Below are positions 1 to 8,522 of a DNA stretch of 64,000 nucleotides, piece after piece. Source of the DNA: an uncultured Methanoregula sp. (GTDB lineage: Archaea; Halobacteriota; Methanomicrobia; Methanomicrobiales; Methanospirillaceae). Position 1 is the stretch's first letter, and every line of letters starts with the position of its first letter. The position numbers were made by a program, and so were the translations under genes. The notes under the pieces were generated by a model that saw nothing but the letters and a program-made list of their open reading frames with translations, had not been told where the DNA came from and ran no database searches. The stretch spans positions 2,150,153 to 2,214,152 of the forward strand of contig NZ_OY759744.1 of NCBI RefSeq assembly GCF_963662735.1. Reading direction: 5' to 3'.

Positions 1-182
1 ACTTCCTTGATTTTAAAAAGCAGGATTGCATGCGACAGGGAAAACAGTGAATATGCGGCACCGAAGTACAGCGGGGTCGGCTTCCCGATACGATAAAATC
101 CCCAGAGACTTATGGTGACGATGGTAAGGCTCAGTACGAGGTTTGTGAGTATGGTTATGTCTAATGTTTCAAGCGGGATCAT
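1..182 (-). CDS. Partial integral membrane protein (N-terminus only)
   Basis: The minus-strand frame opens with ATG at 180-182 and runs off the left edge of the window, giving 60 visible residues starting MIPLETLDITILTNLV. Two hydrophobic stretches are visible, around residues 9-30 and 38-57, so this is the start of a polytopic membrane protein. The general layout resembles the membrane protein at 2192-3022, but I cannot show homology from so short a piece. It is divergent from the permease at 456, with a ~270-bp region between them that contains two copies of a palindromic motif. No function is assigned. Confidence 0.6.
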   Translation of the reverse strand, partial: MIPLETLDITILTNLVLSLTIVTISLWGFYRIGKPTPLYFGAAYSLFSLSHAILLFKIKE

Positions 183-276
183 GATATTGCCTCACAATCT
201 GGTTTAGGGCCTGGTCCGTTTACCGTGCCCGGAAGATATGGTCTGATTTATCTCATGTACCTATAAACAAGGCGTT

Positions 277-297
277 GACTGAAAATTATTTTGCAGT
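277..297 (+). promoter_or_regulatory. Copy 1 of the recurring 21-bp operator-like motif
   Basis: GACTGAAAA-TTAT-TTTGCAGT, imperfectly palindromic (ACTG.AAAA..TTTT.CAGT). It lies just after a TATA-like CTATAAACA (260-269), upstream of the permease at 456. Six similar sites occur up to 10.7 kb. Confidence 0.55.
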
Positions 298-332
298 AAG
301 AATCAGCCATTTTTTGTAAAAATACGCAAGAA

Positions 333-358
333 TTGAGTGAAAAAAAATTTTCACTCAA
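333..358 (+). promoter_or_regulatory. Perfect palindromic operator-like site
   Basis: TTGAGTGAAAA - AAAA - TTTTCACTCAA: perfect 11-bp arms around a 4-nt centre. Each half contains the GAGTGAAAA core of the recurring motif. It sits ~100 bp upstream of the permease start and could be a strong regulator site or a hairpin in the leader. Confidence 0.6.
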
Positions 359-455
359 CCTTTGTTTTATAGGAATCCCTGTCTGAATATTCATTATCGT
401 TGGTACTGCTGCCGGGCCCGGTGTAAGAGCGCGGCACTGACCGGGAAACGCGCTC

Positions 456-2012
456 ATGAAGATCGGGGAATTTTTCAATCATTCAATGTTCCGGAGAAAG
501 CCGGTCCAGGACCTTCATACTGAAATGAACAACCGGCCCACGCTCAAACGCGTGCTCAAACCCTTTGACCTGATCCTGATGGGGATAGGAGCCATTATCG
601 GCACCGGGGTTTTTGTGTTGTCCGGTGTTGCAGCAGGTCTCCACGCGGGAAATGCCCTCCCCCTCTCGTTTATCATAGCCGGTATCGTCTGCCTTTTTGC
701 CGCTCTCTGTTATGCAGAATTTGCCTGCATGATTCCCGTAGCCGGGAGTGCCTACACGTACTGCTACACGGCTCTTGGGGAGATCTGGGCATGGATCATC
801 GGCTGGGATCTTATTCTTGAATACGGGCTTGCAATATCGGCAGTAGCCATTGGCTGGTCCGGCTACTGTTCCGTTCTTCTCTCATCGGTCGGGATCCACC
901 TTCCTCCCGCACTTTCGCACCCGTTCGGCGTTGAAGGGGGAATCGTTAATCTCCCGGCAATCATCATTGTCCTGTTCCTGACGGTTCTTTTAATCCACGG
1001 AACCAGGAAAAGTGCAAAGGCCAATGCAATCATTGTTGCCATCAAGATTTTTGTGATACTCCTCTTCATCGTGCTCGGCATTGGTGCAATCCAGCCGGGG
1101 AACTGGGAGCCTTTCATGCCCCCGGCCGGGTGGTTCGGGGTATTCTCGGGAGCCGCTATTGTATTCTTTGCATTCATCGGCTTCGATGCCGTGGTAACCG
1201 CTGCCGAAGAGACCGAGAACCCGCAGAAGAGCATGCCGATAGGGATCATCGGGTCCCTGATTGTTGCCATGATCCTCTACGTTATTGTAGGGATCGTGCT
1301 CACGGGTATTATCCCGTATTCAGAACTTACCGTTCCCGCAGCCCTGAATGCCCCGATTGCGTTTGCCCTTGAGCATATCGGCTATTCATGGGGCGCTGCG
1401 ATCGTTTCAATCGGTGCCATCTGCGGCATGACCTCGGTACTGCTGGTGATGATCTTCGGACAGAGCCGGATCCTTTTTGCCATGTCCCGTGACGGGCTGG
1501 TACCGGCAATATTCTCGGTAGTCAACCCGGTGACCCGGACTCCTGCCAATGTCACGCTCTTCACCGGCCTTGTCACATCCGTAATCGCAGGATTTTTCCC
1601 TCTTACGATTGTTGCCGAGCTCGTGAACATCGGGACGCTTGTTGCATTCCTTATTGTTGCCCTCGGCGTAATTGTGCTCCGCTACCAGCAGCCCGGGCTT
1701 ACCCGCCCGTTCCGGTGCCCGGCAGTACCGATCGTTCCCCTGCTCTGTATCGGGTTCTGTATCTTTCTCATATTCCACCTCAATACCCTCTCCCACCAGC
1801 TCTTTATCCTCTGGCTCTTCATCGGGCTCGTGGTGTACTTCCTATACGGGGTGAAGAACAGTACCAACCGGCAGAACGGGGGTATTGCACCGTGTGATCC
1901 CATTCCCTGCATAATCAACCCGGAGACTCCCCTGCCCGGCCTGCCGGAGGTCGGGATGCCACCTGATTACCACCCGGACCTGCCGGAATATTCTGCCCCG
2001 GAGCGATCCTGA
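456..2012 (+). CDS. APC-superfamily amino acid permease
   Basis: A 518-residue polytopic membrane protein of the amino acid-polyamine-organocation superfamily (cationic amino acid transporter/YfnA type). The hallmark first helix is present at residues ~38-60 (LILMGIGAIIGTGVFVLSG), followed by EFACMIPVAGSAYTYCY, GEIWAWIIGWDLILEY, and the conserved FFAFIGFDAVVTAAEETENPQKSMPIGI loop near residues 240-265. About twelve membrane segments can be counted. The C-terminal tail (last ~45 residues) is Pro-rich and cytoplasmic-like. A second permease at 8523-10004 on the other strand is clearly paralogous. The upstream region carries two copies of the recurring operator-like motif, so expression is probably controlled with the neighbouring membrane genes. 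The substrate cannot be read from the sequence. Confidence 0.92.
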   Translation: MKIGEFFNHSMFRRKPVQDLHTEMNNRPTLKRVLKPFDLILMGIGAIIGTGVFVLSGVAAGLHAGNALPLSFIIAGIVCLFAALCYAEFACMIPVAGSAYTYCYTALGEIWAWIIGWDLILEYGLAISAVAIGWSGYCSVLLSSVGIHLPPALSHPFGVEGGIVNLPAIIIVLFLTVLLIHGTRKSAKANAIIVAIKIFVILLFIVLGIGAIQPGNWEPFMPPAGWFGVFSGAAIVFFAFIGFDAVVTAAEETENPQKSMPIGIIGSLIVAMILYVIVGIVLTGIIPYSELTVPAALNAPIAFALEHIGYSWGAAIVSIGAICGMTSVLLVMIFGQSRILFAMSRDGLVPAIFSVVNPVTRTPANVTLFTGLVTSVIAGFFPLTIVAELVNIGTLVAFLIVALGVIVLRYQQPGLTRPFRCPAVPIVPLLCIGFCIFLIFHLNTLSHQLFILWLFIGLVVYFLYGVKNSTNRQNGGIAPCDPIPCIINPETPLPGLPEVGMPPDYHPDLPEYSAPERS

Positions 2013-2157
2013 TCTTTTTGGTTTTTCCCCGGCAGGTTGCTAGTTTAGGAGAGGAATCCATCCCTCTATCGTCTGAATTTACCTGAACTCCCGTTTTCCA
2101 CTAAAAAAACACTCTGTCCGATTCCAGACTCACGGGATACAGGACAATCCGGGTGAT

Positions 2158-2166
2158 CCTATATAC
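2158..2166 (+). promoter_or_regulatory. TATA box of the 2192 gene
   Basis: CCTATATAC centred ~29 nt before ATG 2192, which is the spacing expected for a leaderless archaeal transcript. It argues for starting the gene at 2192 rather than at an upstream in-frame ATG at 2153 that overlaps this box. Confidence 0.5.
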
Positions 2167-2191
2167 ATCTAGAACCAGATTTACAGTATAC

Positions 2192-3022
2192 ATGGAAACA
2201 ACACGATGCGGGAGCACTCCCCTAAAAATGCCCCGTTCCTACCGGTGGCTGCTCCCGCTCCTTTGGATGATTGTCATCCTGTCTGCAGTTTTTTTTTTGC
2301 TGATCTTTGTTATTCCCATGGAGTCATTCCAGTACTATGGCAATGTTTTCGAGACAATTATGCCCGTATTCTGCCTGGTCTGCTGCCTGTATGCCTACCG
2401 GACCATCTCCAGCCGGGTCTGCCTGCTCCTTGCAGCATTCGCGTTCATGAGTTATGCCTTCTCCAACGCGTACTGGTATACCTTTTCGATTATCCTTGGC
2501 AGGCCCGTTGTCTACATTTCTGTTGCGGAACTCGGGTTTTTCAGTTTTTTCCTCTTCCTTATCGCCATGATCGTCATCGAATTTCCCGACGAGGGAATGG
2601 CAATTCCTGCAGCAGCCCTGCTCTTTCTCCTGTACCTTGTCTTCCCGTTAACCTATGTTTTCTCCGGTGAAGATTTCCTGCCCGTTCATGTTGCCTTGTT
2701 TGTTGTCCGGGTAATCCTTCTCGAGCAGCTGGTTGCCGCGGCAATCCGGCATGGCATTTTCCGGTACCCGCTTCTCTGGGCCGGCATCTGCCTCAACTGC
2801 ATTGCCTCACTCCTCTATGGCCTGCGTGAGACGGTTTTTACCAGTTTCGATGTTCTTCTCTTTCAAGGGACCAGTGCAACCAATCCCCTTACCGTCTACG
2901 AGTTCCTGAGTATTGTCGGCCCTATGACCACTGCTTCCTTTGCGCTTATCCTCGCGGGGCTTCTCCTGTATATTGTGAATGTGGAGAAACGAGAAGATCA
3001 GGGAGAACCCGTCAGCTCCTGA
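2192..3022 (+). CDS. Polytopic membrane protein of unknown function
   Basis: A membrane protein of 276 residues from the chosen start, with about eight hydrophobic helices (for example LLPLLWMIVILSAVFFLLIF, then VAELGFFSFFLFLIAMIV) and a short charged C-terminal tail. I recognise no catalytic motif. The arrangement resembles the 7-8 TM sensor modules that precede kinase domains in methanogens, but no signalling domain follows. The ATG at 2192 is preferred because a TATA box lies ~29 nt upstream; starts at 2153 and 2228 are also in frame. It converges on the PrsW-like gene with a 24-bp gap. Confidence 0.7.
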   Translation: METTRCGSTPLKMPRSYRWLLPLLWMIVILSAVFFLLIFVIPMESFQYYGNVFETIMPVFCLVCCLYAYRTISSRVCLLLAAFAFMSYAFSNAYWYTFSIILGRPVVYISVAELGFFSFFLFLIAMIVIEFPDEGMAIPAAALLFLLYLVFPLTYVFSGEDFLPVHVALFVVRVILLEQLVAAAIRHGIFRYPLLWAGICLNCIASLLYGLRETVFTSFDVLLFQGTSATNPLTVYEFLSIVGPMTTASFALILAGLLLYIVNVEKREDQGEPVSS

Positions 3023-3046
3023 AGATTGTGGACCCGGCAGCCGGCT

Positions 3047-3709
3047 TCAGGCCGGTGGATCGAAGGCCCGCAGGTCCGGCCGGAACAGGGTAGGAAGATC
3101 CACATGATAGCAGACGAGGAGGAACAGGAAGAGCAGGAGCGGTAAGAAGAGATCGGCTACTGCTCCGGCAAGTCCCATGTAGAGGGCATTGAGATTGTAG
3201 AACGCATGGATGAGGACTGCAACCATAAAAAATCCCAGCAGGAGAGCCGGGATGGTTTTTTTGTGGGAATCCCGGATCAGCACCATGCCGTAACCGATGA
3301 TCCCGCAGGTGCAGCCATGCATCAGGGACGTTGAGAAGGACCGTATAAGGATGGCATAGAAATCCAGATTCTCCCTGCCAAACAGCGCCCAGTTCTCCAC
3401 GATGGAAAAGCCGATACCTGATGCCAGGGCATAGACCAGGATATCCCGGTTATTGTTCCGGTTGCCCAGGATTACCGGGATAATTATCGGCAGAGCTTTG
3501 AAAAACTCCTCAATGAGCGGGGATATATTCAGCTCCATGCTCACGATCTCGGGGAAGTTGCTGGTGATGGCCTGGTCGAGCAGGACCACCGGTATGGATG
3601 CGATGAAACCCCAGAGCAGGTACAGGACAAACCGTTTTCCTGTATGGCCGATGAATGCCGAGAGAAAAATGATCGGCAGGAAATATGCAAGCACTAACAG
3701 GATTTCCAT
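3047..3709 (-). CDS. PrsW-family intramembrane metalloprotease-like protein
   Basis: A 220-residue protein with about seven membrane segments. PrsW/M82-type motifs are visible: PLIEEFFKALPI (EExxK-type, residues ~64-75), GFSIVENW (~98-105), a His in SLMHG (~127), and AVLIHAFYNL (~163-172). In this family the paired Glu and later His residues lie in membrane helices and are thought to coordinate a catalytic metal; bacterial PrsW cleaves anti-sigma factors. Archaea lack such anti-sigma factors, so the substrate here is unknown. The start is ATG at 3709. It is followed on the same strand, 180 bp upstream, by two small membrane genes. Confidence 0.75.
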   Translation of the reverse strand: MEILLVLAYFLPIIFLSAFIGHTGKRFVLYLLWGFIASIPVVLLDQAITSNFPEIVSMELNISPLIEEFFKALPIIIPVILGNRNNNRDILVYALASGIGFSIVENWALFGRENLDFYAILIRSFSTSLMHGCTCGIIGYGMVLIRDSHKKTIPALLLGFFMVAVLIHAFYNLNALYMGLAGAVADLFLPLLLFLFLLVCYHVDLPTLFRPDLRAFDPPA

Positions 3710-3889
3710 GTGTTACCGGCTCCGGAAAAACGATCCCGGGGATCGGTTCCTGAAAAGTACTATGCACCCCGAATATCAATAATAGTATTGACTGATATAT
3801 TCCCCGCCAGGCTTCAGGTGATCCGGAATCTCCTCAAGGTCTCACCGATGGATGGTTTCGCAACAATTTTTTCCGGATCGTGTACCTGA

Positions 3890-4201
3890 TTATTTTTTAG
3901 TACGACCCGGCAGCCGGAACCAGACCAGCAGGACGATGATGACTCCCATGAGCAGAAGGGGCGAGATCAGGATCCCGGCAAGGATGATCAGTGCGGCAAT
4001 AATGAGGCGGGTCCTGTCATCCGGCTCCAGCAGATGGTGACGGAGAACTGATACGGTGTACCCGACATATCCGAGAAGAATGGAGAAGACAGTAATGCAG
4101 GCAATCAGGACCAGTGCCATAAGCACGTGCATCGTGATTATCCCCAAGAGAGCGATTGCCGCGATGATGGCGGCCATGACAACAAGAATCTTTTTTTCCA
4201 T
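3890..4201 (-). CDS. Small three-helix membrane protein
   Basis: A 103-residue hydrophobic protein: KKILVVMAAIIAAIALLGIIT, then ALVLIACITVFSILLGYVG, a polar loop HHLLEPDDRTR, then IIAALIILAGILISPLLLMGVIIVLLVW, ending in basic residues. It follows the 4210-4785 gene by only 8 bp on the same strand, so the two are probably co-transcribed. No family is recognised. Possible roles as a subunit or accessory to the larger membrane protein are inference only. Confidence 0.65.
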   Translation of the reverse strand: MEKKILVVMAAIIAAIALLGIITMHVLMALVLIACITVFSILLGYVGYTVSVLRHHLLEPDDRTRLIIAALIILAGILISPLLLMGVIIVLLVWFRLPGRTKK

Positions 4202-4209
4202 GATTCACA

Positions 4210-4785
4210 TCATCCCCGTTCAGCCGGGTTATGGATATCCGGCGACTGTCCTTTCCACAATACCGGGTACCTGAGGAAAGCTCCGACCAGGATGGCGGCG
4301 ATAACGAGCGTTAAGAAATACTGCACACCTGCATGGAACCAGACTGGCCAGAGCATGAGATCATAGGTCATTGGCACCGGGGGATAGATCCAGACCATGG
4401 CATCCCGGAGCCCGGCCCACCTGCCAAGATAAAAAAAGCCCATCTCCGCATTATAGGCAATGAACGTGACCACGAAGACAAGGGACGGGAGATTATGTTC
4501 ACACGGCAGATTACGGAAGCAGAGCGAGGCAATGATAACTGCCAGCGGAAACCAGAGGATCCCGATGAACCCGACCATAATATTTACGGGAAAACTGCCG
4601 ACATGCAGGAAGGCAACAGCGGCAAGGGAGACAATCGCGAGGACCGCAGCAAAGATAATCCTGTCAGTCCGGGTGTTTTCCTGTTCAAGGGTTTTTGCAA
4701 GTACTGCCGCAACGAGCGAGACGAACAATGCCGGAATTATCTCAAAAAGAACGTAAATCAACGGGCCTTCGGGAACATTTGTCAT
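4210..4785 (-). CDS. Membrane protein of unknown function
   Basis: A 191-residue protein with five to six hydrophobic segments, starting ATG at 4785. The loop between segments includes LCFRNLPCEHNLPSL and MVWIYPPVPMTYDLMLWPVWFHAGVQYF. No enzymatic motif is seen. It is the first gene of a likely two-gene unit with the 103-residue protein downstream. A copy of the recurring 21-bp motif lies 100 bp upstream (4885-4905), which ties it to the putative local regulon. Confidence 0.65.
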   Translation of the reverse strand: MTNVPEGPLIYVLFEIIPALFVSLVAAVLAKTLEQENTRTDRIIFAAVLAIVSLAAVAFLHVGSFPVNIMVGFIGILWFPLAVIIASLCFRNLPCEHNLPSLVFVVTFIAYNAEMGFFYLGRWAGLRDAMVWIYPPVPMTYDLMLWPVWFHAGVQYFLTLVIAAILVGAFLRYPVLWKGQSPDIHNPAERG

Positions 4786-4884
4786 ACGGGGCAGCTCCTG
4801 GATATACTCCCGGGTCAGGTACCGCCATTTTCCACCGGGAGATTATACAAAGAATCGCCGGTATCTGGTGATAATTCCATGCTT

Positions 4885-4905
4885 GAGTGAAAAAAGATCT
4901 GCACT
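4885..4905 (+). promoter_or_regulatory. Copy of the recurring 21-bp motif
   Basis: GAGTGAAAA-AAGA-TCTGCACT, 100 bp upstream of the minus-strand membrane gene starting at 4785. It is one mismatch-rich member of the seven-copy set. Confidence 0.45.
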
Positions 4906-4987
4906 AAAAACGGTATCATTCCCTGAATGATACATATCGGAAATGAGCGAGAATGTTATGTACCCGGCATATTGAAAACAGGGTGTC

Positions 4988-5710
4988 TCAGGATGATATC
5001 TCATTTTTTTCGAAAATGATTTTATTTGCCTTTCTTTTGCGGTATCCGGCAATGACCCGGAATCCCAGCCCTGCTAAAATAAAGGTGAGCATTAACCCGA
5101 TTATTGAAACAGAGAAGTGAATGAGTACCGTGATTTCCGGGTTTCCCGGGACAGAGGGGGGAATCGTATTCATACCATTAAAAACTCCCGGCACAATCCT
5201 GATACCTGCCAGGATCAGTCCTCCCGCAATTACAACAAACGCTGAACAGAATGCTGCATCTTTCCAGATGATCTTGTTTTCCGGCCAGAACCAGAGCATG
5301 CCGGCAAGAACGATAACAAGCGGGAATCTGCACATTTCAATTACATACAACAGGCTCGCCAGATATCCGCCCATTCCCCCGGACATTGTTGTCATTAACC
5401 ACGGTGTGCAGATATCCTTAACCATAATGATTCCCAGAAGAATTCCAAGCGCAATGAACTGGTTTTTTCTCTTCTGAACACATCCGGCAAGCAGGGAAAA
5501 AATTGCTGTTACAATCATGACGCTGACTACAAGAGTAACGATATTGATGAATAAGTCCAGCGAGCCTGCTATGAAAGCAATGGGAGTGCCCGGGTGAGGG
5601 TCTGTTGTTTCCGCGGTGACAATGAGTTGACCCACAACCAGGGTAAGAATTACCAGAAATATGCATCCGTAAAAAAGACAGGGCCGGACAGAATCAAATC
5701 GCGGGTTCAT
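4988..5710 (-). CDS. Polytopic membrane protein of unknown function
   Basis: A 240-residue protein with about six to seven membrane helices, starting ATG at 5710 and ending in a lysine-rich tail (YRKRKANKIIFEKN). Individual helices such as LFINIVTLVVSVMIVTAIF and PLVIVLAGMLWFWP are clear, and the aqueous loop before the last helix is Pro/Asn-rich (VFNGMNTIPPSVPGNPE). No known family is recognised. A very good copy of the 21-bp motif sits 65 bp upstream of the start, next to a GATAAACACTG element, which suggests shared regulation with the permease and the lipoprotein. Confidence 0.65.
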   Translation of the reverse strand: MNPRFDSVRPCLFYGCIFLVILTLVVGQLIVTAETTDPHPGTPIAFIAGSLDLFINIVTLVVSVMIVTAIFSLLAGCVQKRKNQFIALGILLGIIMVKDICTPWLMTTMSGGMGGYLASLLYVIEMCRFPLVIVLAGMLWFWPENKIIWKDAAFCSAFVVIAGGLILAGIRIVPGVFNGMNTIPPSVPGNPEITVLIHFSVSIIGLMLTFILAGLGFRVIAGYRKRKANKIIFEKNEISS

Positions 5711-5774
5711 GGGGATTCTCCATTATTGGTTACTCGTTTAGCCGTTAGGAAAAAATACTGATAAACACTGCGAT

Positions 5775-5795
5775 GAGTGAAAAAATTTTTGCAGT
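5775..5795 (+). promoter_or_regulatory. Best-match copy of the recurring 21-bp motif
   Basis: GAGTGAAAA-AATT-TTTGCAGT, between the divergent genes starting at 5710 (minus) and 6031 (plus). Preceded by GATAAACACTGC, comparable to TATAAACAAGGC before the copy at 277. Confidence 0.55.
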
Positions 5796-6030
5796 TATTT
5801 TCACTACTTCAAAAACGTCATTTTGGTTCCTGATTATGTAAAAAATGTTGAATCATGCTCGGATGTTGTTCAAAAAAATAATCCGGAATTCTAAACGCCC
5901 GAATGCCCGATAAAATTCGCCGGTGGAAAGCAATTATAATGATAAAAATTCTATAAACAAGGGGCACGGTAACCCGTTGGATCTCCATGATCCAGATTTT
6001 CGGATTATTCCGTACCAAAGGTGTATGCGA

Positions 6031-6435
6031 ATGAGTGCAATTTTTTTATTCACAAACAATAGTTCCGCGAGGAAACTCGGTATCGCAGCAGTAATCGCGG
6101 TACTTGTTTTCGGGATGGTTATGGTAACAGGATGTACCAGCTCATCCTCCACGACAACCCCTGCAACTGCAGTCACTACGACAAGTCCTGCCGTAGTATC
6201 GGAGAGTAAAGCAGTGACCCCGGCAAGTGCTCCGTCAGGCGCTCCTGCTGTGAATATGACCGGTGCTCCGGCCGCAGAGAAGCCTGCAGGCCACGAAGGG
6301 AACATGACCGCCAGCCCGGGTGAGAAAGGAAAGGGAGGTCCCGGTGGAAACATGACCGGCGGCAACCCGAGCGGCACTCCCCCAAGCGGTACCCAGCCGA
6401 GCGGAACCCCGCCCAGTGGCACCCCCCCGGCATAA
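6031..6435 (+). CDS. Thr/Pro/Gly-rich secreted lipoprotein
   Basis: A 134-residue protein from ATG 6031, chosen because AAAGGTG precedes it at a suitable distance; longer in-frame starts exist at 5923 and 6025. A basic stretch and hydrophobic helix (LGIAAVIAVLVFGMVMVTGC) lead to a lipobox Cys followed by a Ser/Thr run, so export and lipid anchoring are likely. The mature part is low-complexity, with Met-containing NMT repeats (three EGNMTA/GGNMTG-like units) and a C-terminal PSGTPPSGTQ repeat. There is no catalytic motif. Such proteins are common on methanogen surfaces; the repeated NMT sequons could be N-glycosylation sites. Confidence 0.7.
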   Translation: MSAIFLFTNNSSARKLGIAAVIAVLVFGMVMVTGCTSSSSTTTPATAVTTTSPAVVSESKAVTPASAPSGAPAVNMTGAPAAEKPAGHEGNMTASPGEKGKGGPGGNMTGGNPSGTPPSGTQPSGTPPSGTPPA

Positions 6436-6508
6436 CCTGTTCACAACGAACAATACATTTCTTTTTTTAACATCGCGCACTGCCAGAATTGTCTATTTAA
6501 AAAATATG

Positions 6509-6530
6509 TGCAGGATTTTTTTCACTCATC
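6509..6530 (-). promoter_or_regulatory. Reverse copy of the recurring motif
   Basis: On the minus strand: GATGAGTGAAAA-AAAT-CCTGCA. It lies downstream of the lipoprotein gene, so its target is unclear. Confidence 0.4.
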
Positions 6531-6806
6531 GATCGCTTTATTGGCATTGGTATGTTATGAGGTAATGCCAGTAACATGGCACCCTGAATGCGAATCCCTG
6601 CTCCAGGGGATTTTGCATCAGTGCAGCGGGAGCATCAGAAAAACCCCATTATCGAACAGACGGTACAGCACGGATAATGCATGGTAAAAACAAACACAAC
6701 AGGCACCCAAAACCAGCTCCCCGCACATTCAGGGATTTCATTCTACCCTTTCACACCAGCAATCTTTGAGGAAAATTCTTTTCTGATTTATGGAATTATT
6801 CCCGGT

Positions 6807-6827
6807 AAGTGAAAACTTTTTTTCAGT
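6807..6827 (+). promoter_or_regulatory. Copy of the recurring motif upstream of the winged-helix regulator
   Basis: AAGTGAAAA-CTTT-TTTTCAGT, immediately before a TATTTATAAG box. Its position fits autoregulation of the gene starting at 7051. Confidence 0.45.
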
Positions 6828-7050
6828 TATCGGCGGCTATTTATAAGATACCAGCCGGAATTAGCTTATACCACTCGACACCGATAAGGTCCGTCGTGGG
6901 ATAAAACCGGAAAAACCCCCCAGAGCATCAAAACGGATTAAAGCCCTGCTGATTATTCCAGGCATGGCACCGGGAATGATGCAGGATTTGCCGGGTTCTG
7001 CCTGTGTGGATTCCCCCGGGGGATTAAAAACCAGGAATGAGGCTGTACCT

Positions 7051-7752
7051 ATGGAAGATGGAGATATTCAGACACTACGACCGGAGGCCCTACATGTGCC
7101 CCAGCCTGCCAGCCCGCCGGGTTTTGGCAGCACGCCGGATTCCGCGGATCCAATGAATACTGCAGATGAAGTTATCATCCTTGAACCCGGCCAGGAGCAG
7201 GCCCAGAAGTTCATCAAGGCGATATCGAACCAGAATGCCAGCGTTGTCATGCAGCTGCTCCGGGAAGCAGGTCCCCTCAGGCTATCGGATATTGCCGAAC
7301 AGCTGGGCATGTCGCTGAATGCAACAAAGTACCACATCGAGAACCTGATGGATGCAGGTCTCCTGGAGATCTCCAATACCCGGTACAGCATCAAGGGCAG
7401 GAAAGTCAAAATGTACCGGATGAAGAACCAGATCTTTATCGTTGCTCCGTCAATGACCCAGAAGAAGCAGATCATTTCTGCGGTGCTCAAGTACGGTTCG
7501 TTCCTCGGCATGTATATTTTCGTCGCGCTCGTCTTCCTCGTACTTGTCCCGTTACCTGCACTATCAGGCCCAATCCCGCTCGCAGGTTCCAACCCGCAGA
7601 ACGGTCCCGCACCAGGCACTGTCGCCCTCTCCGGTGTCCTTGGGAGTTACGTCATCGCCATGTTCCTCGCCGCGGTCGTGACAATTGTCGGGCTTATCCT
7701 GTATTCCATCCTCATAAACCGGAGACAGTCAAACGACCAGTCCGGTATCTGA
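7051..7752 (+). CDS. Membrane-anchored winged-helix transcriptional regulator
   Basis: A 233-residue protein from ATG 7051, chosen for the upstream GAGG at proper spacing (6964 is an alternative). After a low-complexity N-terminus comes an ArsR/MarR-like winged helix: KFIKAISNQNASVVMQLLREAGPLRLSDIAEQL, then MSLNATKYHIENLMDAGLLEI and a wing NTRYSIKGRKVKMYRM. The C-terminal third has two membrane helices (MYIFVALVFLVLVPLPAL and YVIAMFLAAVVTIVGLILYSIL) separated by a short Pro/Asn-rich extracellular loop. Archaeal regulators of this type bind DNA from the membrane. It is surrounded by copies of the 21-bp motif and is the best candidate in the window for binding it; that link is inference. Confidence 0.82.
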   Translation: MEDGDIQTLRPEALHVPQPASPPGFGSTPDSADPMNTADEVIILEPGQEQAQKFIKAISNQNASVVMQLLREAGPLRLSDIAEQLGMSLNATKYHIENLMDAGLLEISNTRYSIKGRKVKMYRMKNQIFIVAPSMTQKKQIISAVLKYGSFLGMYIFVALVFLVLVPLPALSGPIPLAGSNPQNGPAPGTVALSGVLGSYVIAMFLAAVVTIVGLILYSILINRRQSNDQSGI

Positions 7753-8078
7753 ATATTTTTTTGGTTTTGTTGAAACTGGTATGAACCGACAGGGTTCACC
7801 AAAACAGTGAATATTTTTTTGGAATATGATCTTCCCTCTATCGGATCTCTCCCGGATAATGTTGGTCAGGCAATCTCAAAGTTTGTTGATTTTATTTTGT
7901 TACTGATCCGCCGCTGGAACAAACCGTGAGGAAGAAGCAGATCTCCCCATTCCTTATGGGCAGGAGACCGGAATTGATCCCGATCCGGACGATCTTTATC
8001 CAGAACGTTGCGTAACGAAACAATGCCGGAAAATGTGTGCAACAGGTTCGGACTCTGGTGTAAAGAATCAAAATGTCA
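7753..8078. other. Intergenic, nothing recognised
   Basis: A 326-bp stretch after the regulator gene. T-rich runs just after its stop (TATTTTTTTGGTTTTG) could terminate transcription. No gene or repeat is seen. Confidence 0.4.
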
Positions 8079-8333
8079 TTAATTTTTCAGATAACGAGGC
8101 GGGTAACTAAACCATTCCTGAACTGCATATGACCGTTCCCCATCATGAGTACATGAGGTAATCACCCTGTGAATCGAATTTTGAAATATGTCATTATATT
8201 TCGATTCCCGGTCCTTTGCCTGTGCAAATCCCACGGTATTGTAAGGATATGTTGAAAGAGTAATCCAAAAAGTCTCTTTTCCCGGTTGTGCAGCTATATC
8301 TGATGGTAAATCTCTGTGAAAATTGCATGCCAT
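8079..8333 (-). CDS. Possible small hypothetical protein
   Basis: An 84-residue frame starting ATG at 8333 and ending at 8079, with ordinary amino acid composition (for example TLSTYPYNTVGFAQAKDRESKYNDIFQNSIHRVI). A TAATT-rich stretch lies just upstream, but there is no strong ribosome site. It stands alone on the minus strand between the regulator and the second permease. It could be a small host protein or a remnant of a larger gene; no family is recognised. Confidence 0.35.
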   Translation of the reverse strand: MACNFHRDLPSDIAAQPGKETFWITLSTYPYNTVGFAQAKDRESKYNDIFQNSIHRVITSCTHDGERSYAVQEWFSYPPRYLKN

Positions 8334-8522
8334 CGATAAGATTTAATTGTGCGGTGTGACCATCTAAAGGTTCGTTACGTTTGGTATACGGAAAGTCAAT
8401 TCAGAACAGAATCCCCGGCGATCACCTGCTGCCGGGAAATAGTTCCGTTATTTTTGTTTTCATTAGTCAACAATGTGTTAAAAATGGATAAACACTGCAA
8501 TAAGAATTAAAAAAATCCGGTT

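Larger units (their letters stand above)
6436..7050. other. Intergenic region with two motif copies and a TATA box
   Basis: No convincing gene in 6436-6963. It holds a reverse-oriented copy of the 21-bp motif at 6509-6530, a forward copy at 6807-6827, and a TATA-like TATTTATAAG at 6838-6848 that probably serves the regulator gene downstream. An in-frame upstream extension (6964-7050) of the regulator lacks a good ribosome site. Confidence 0.5.
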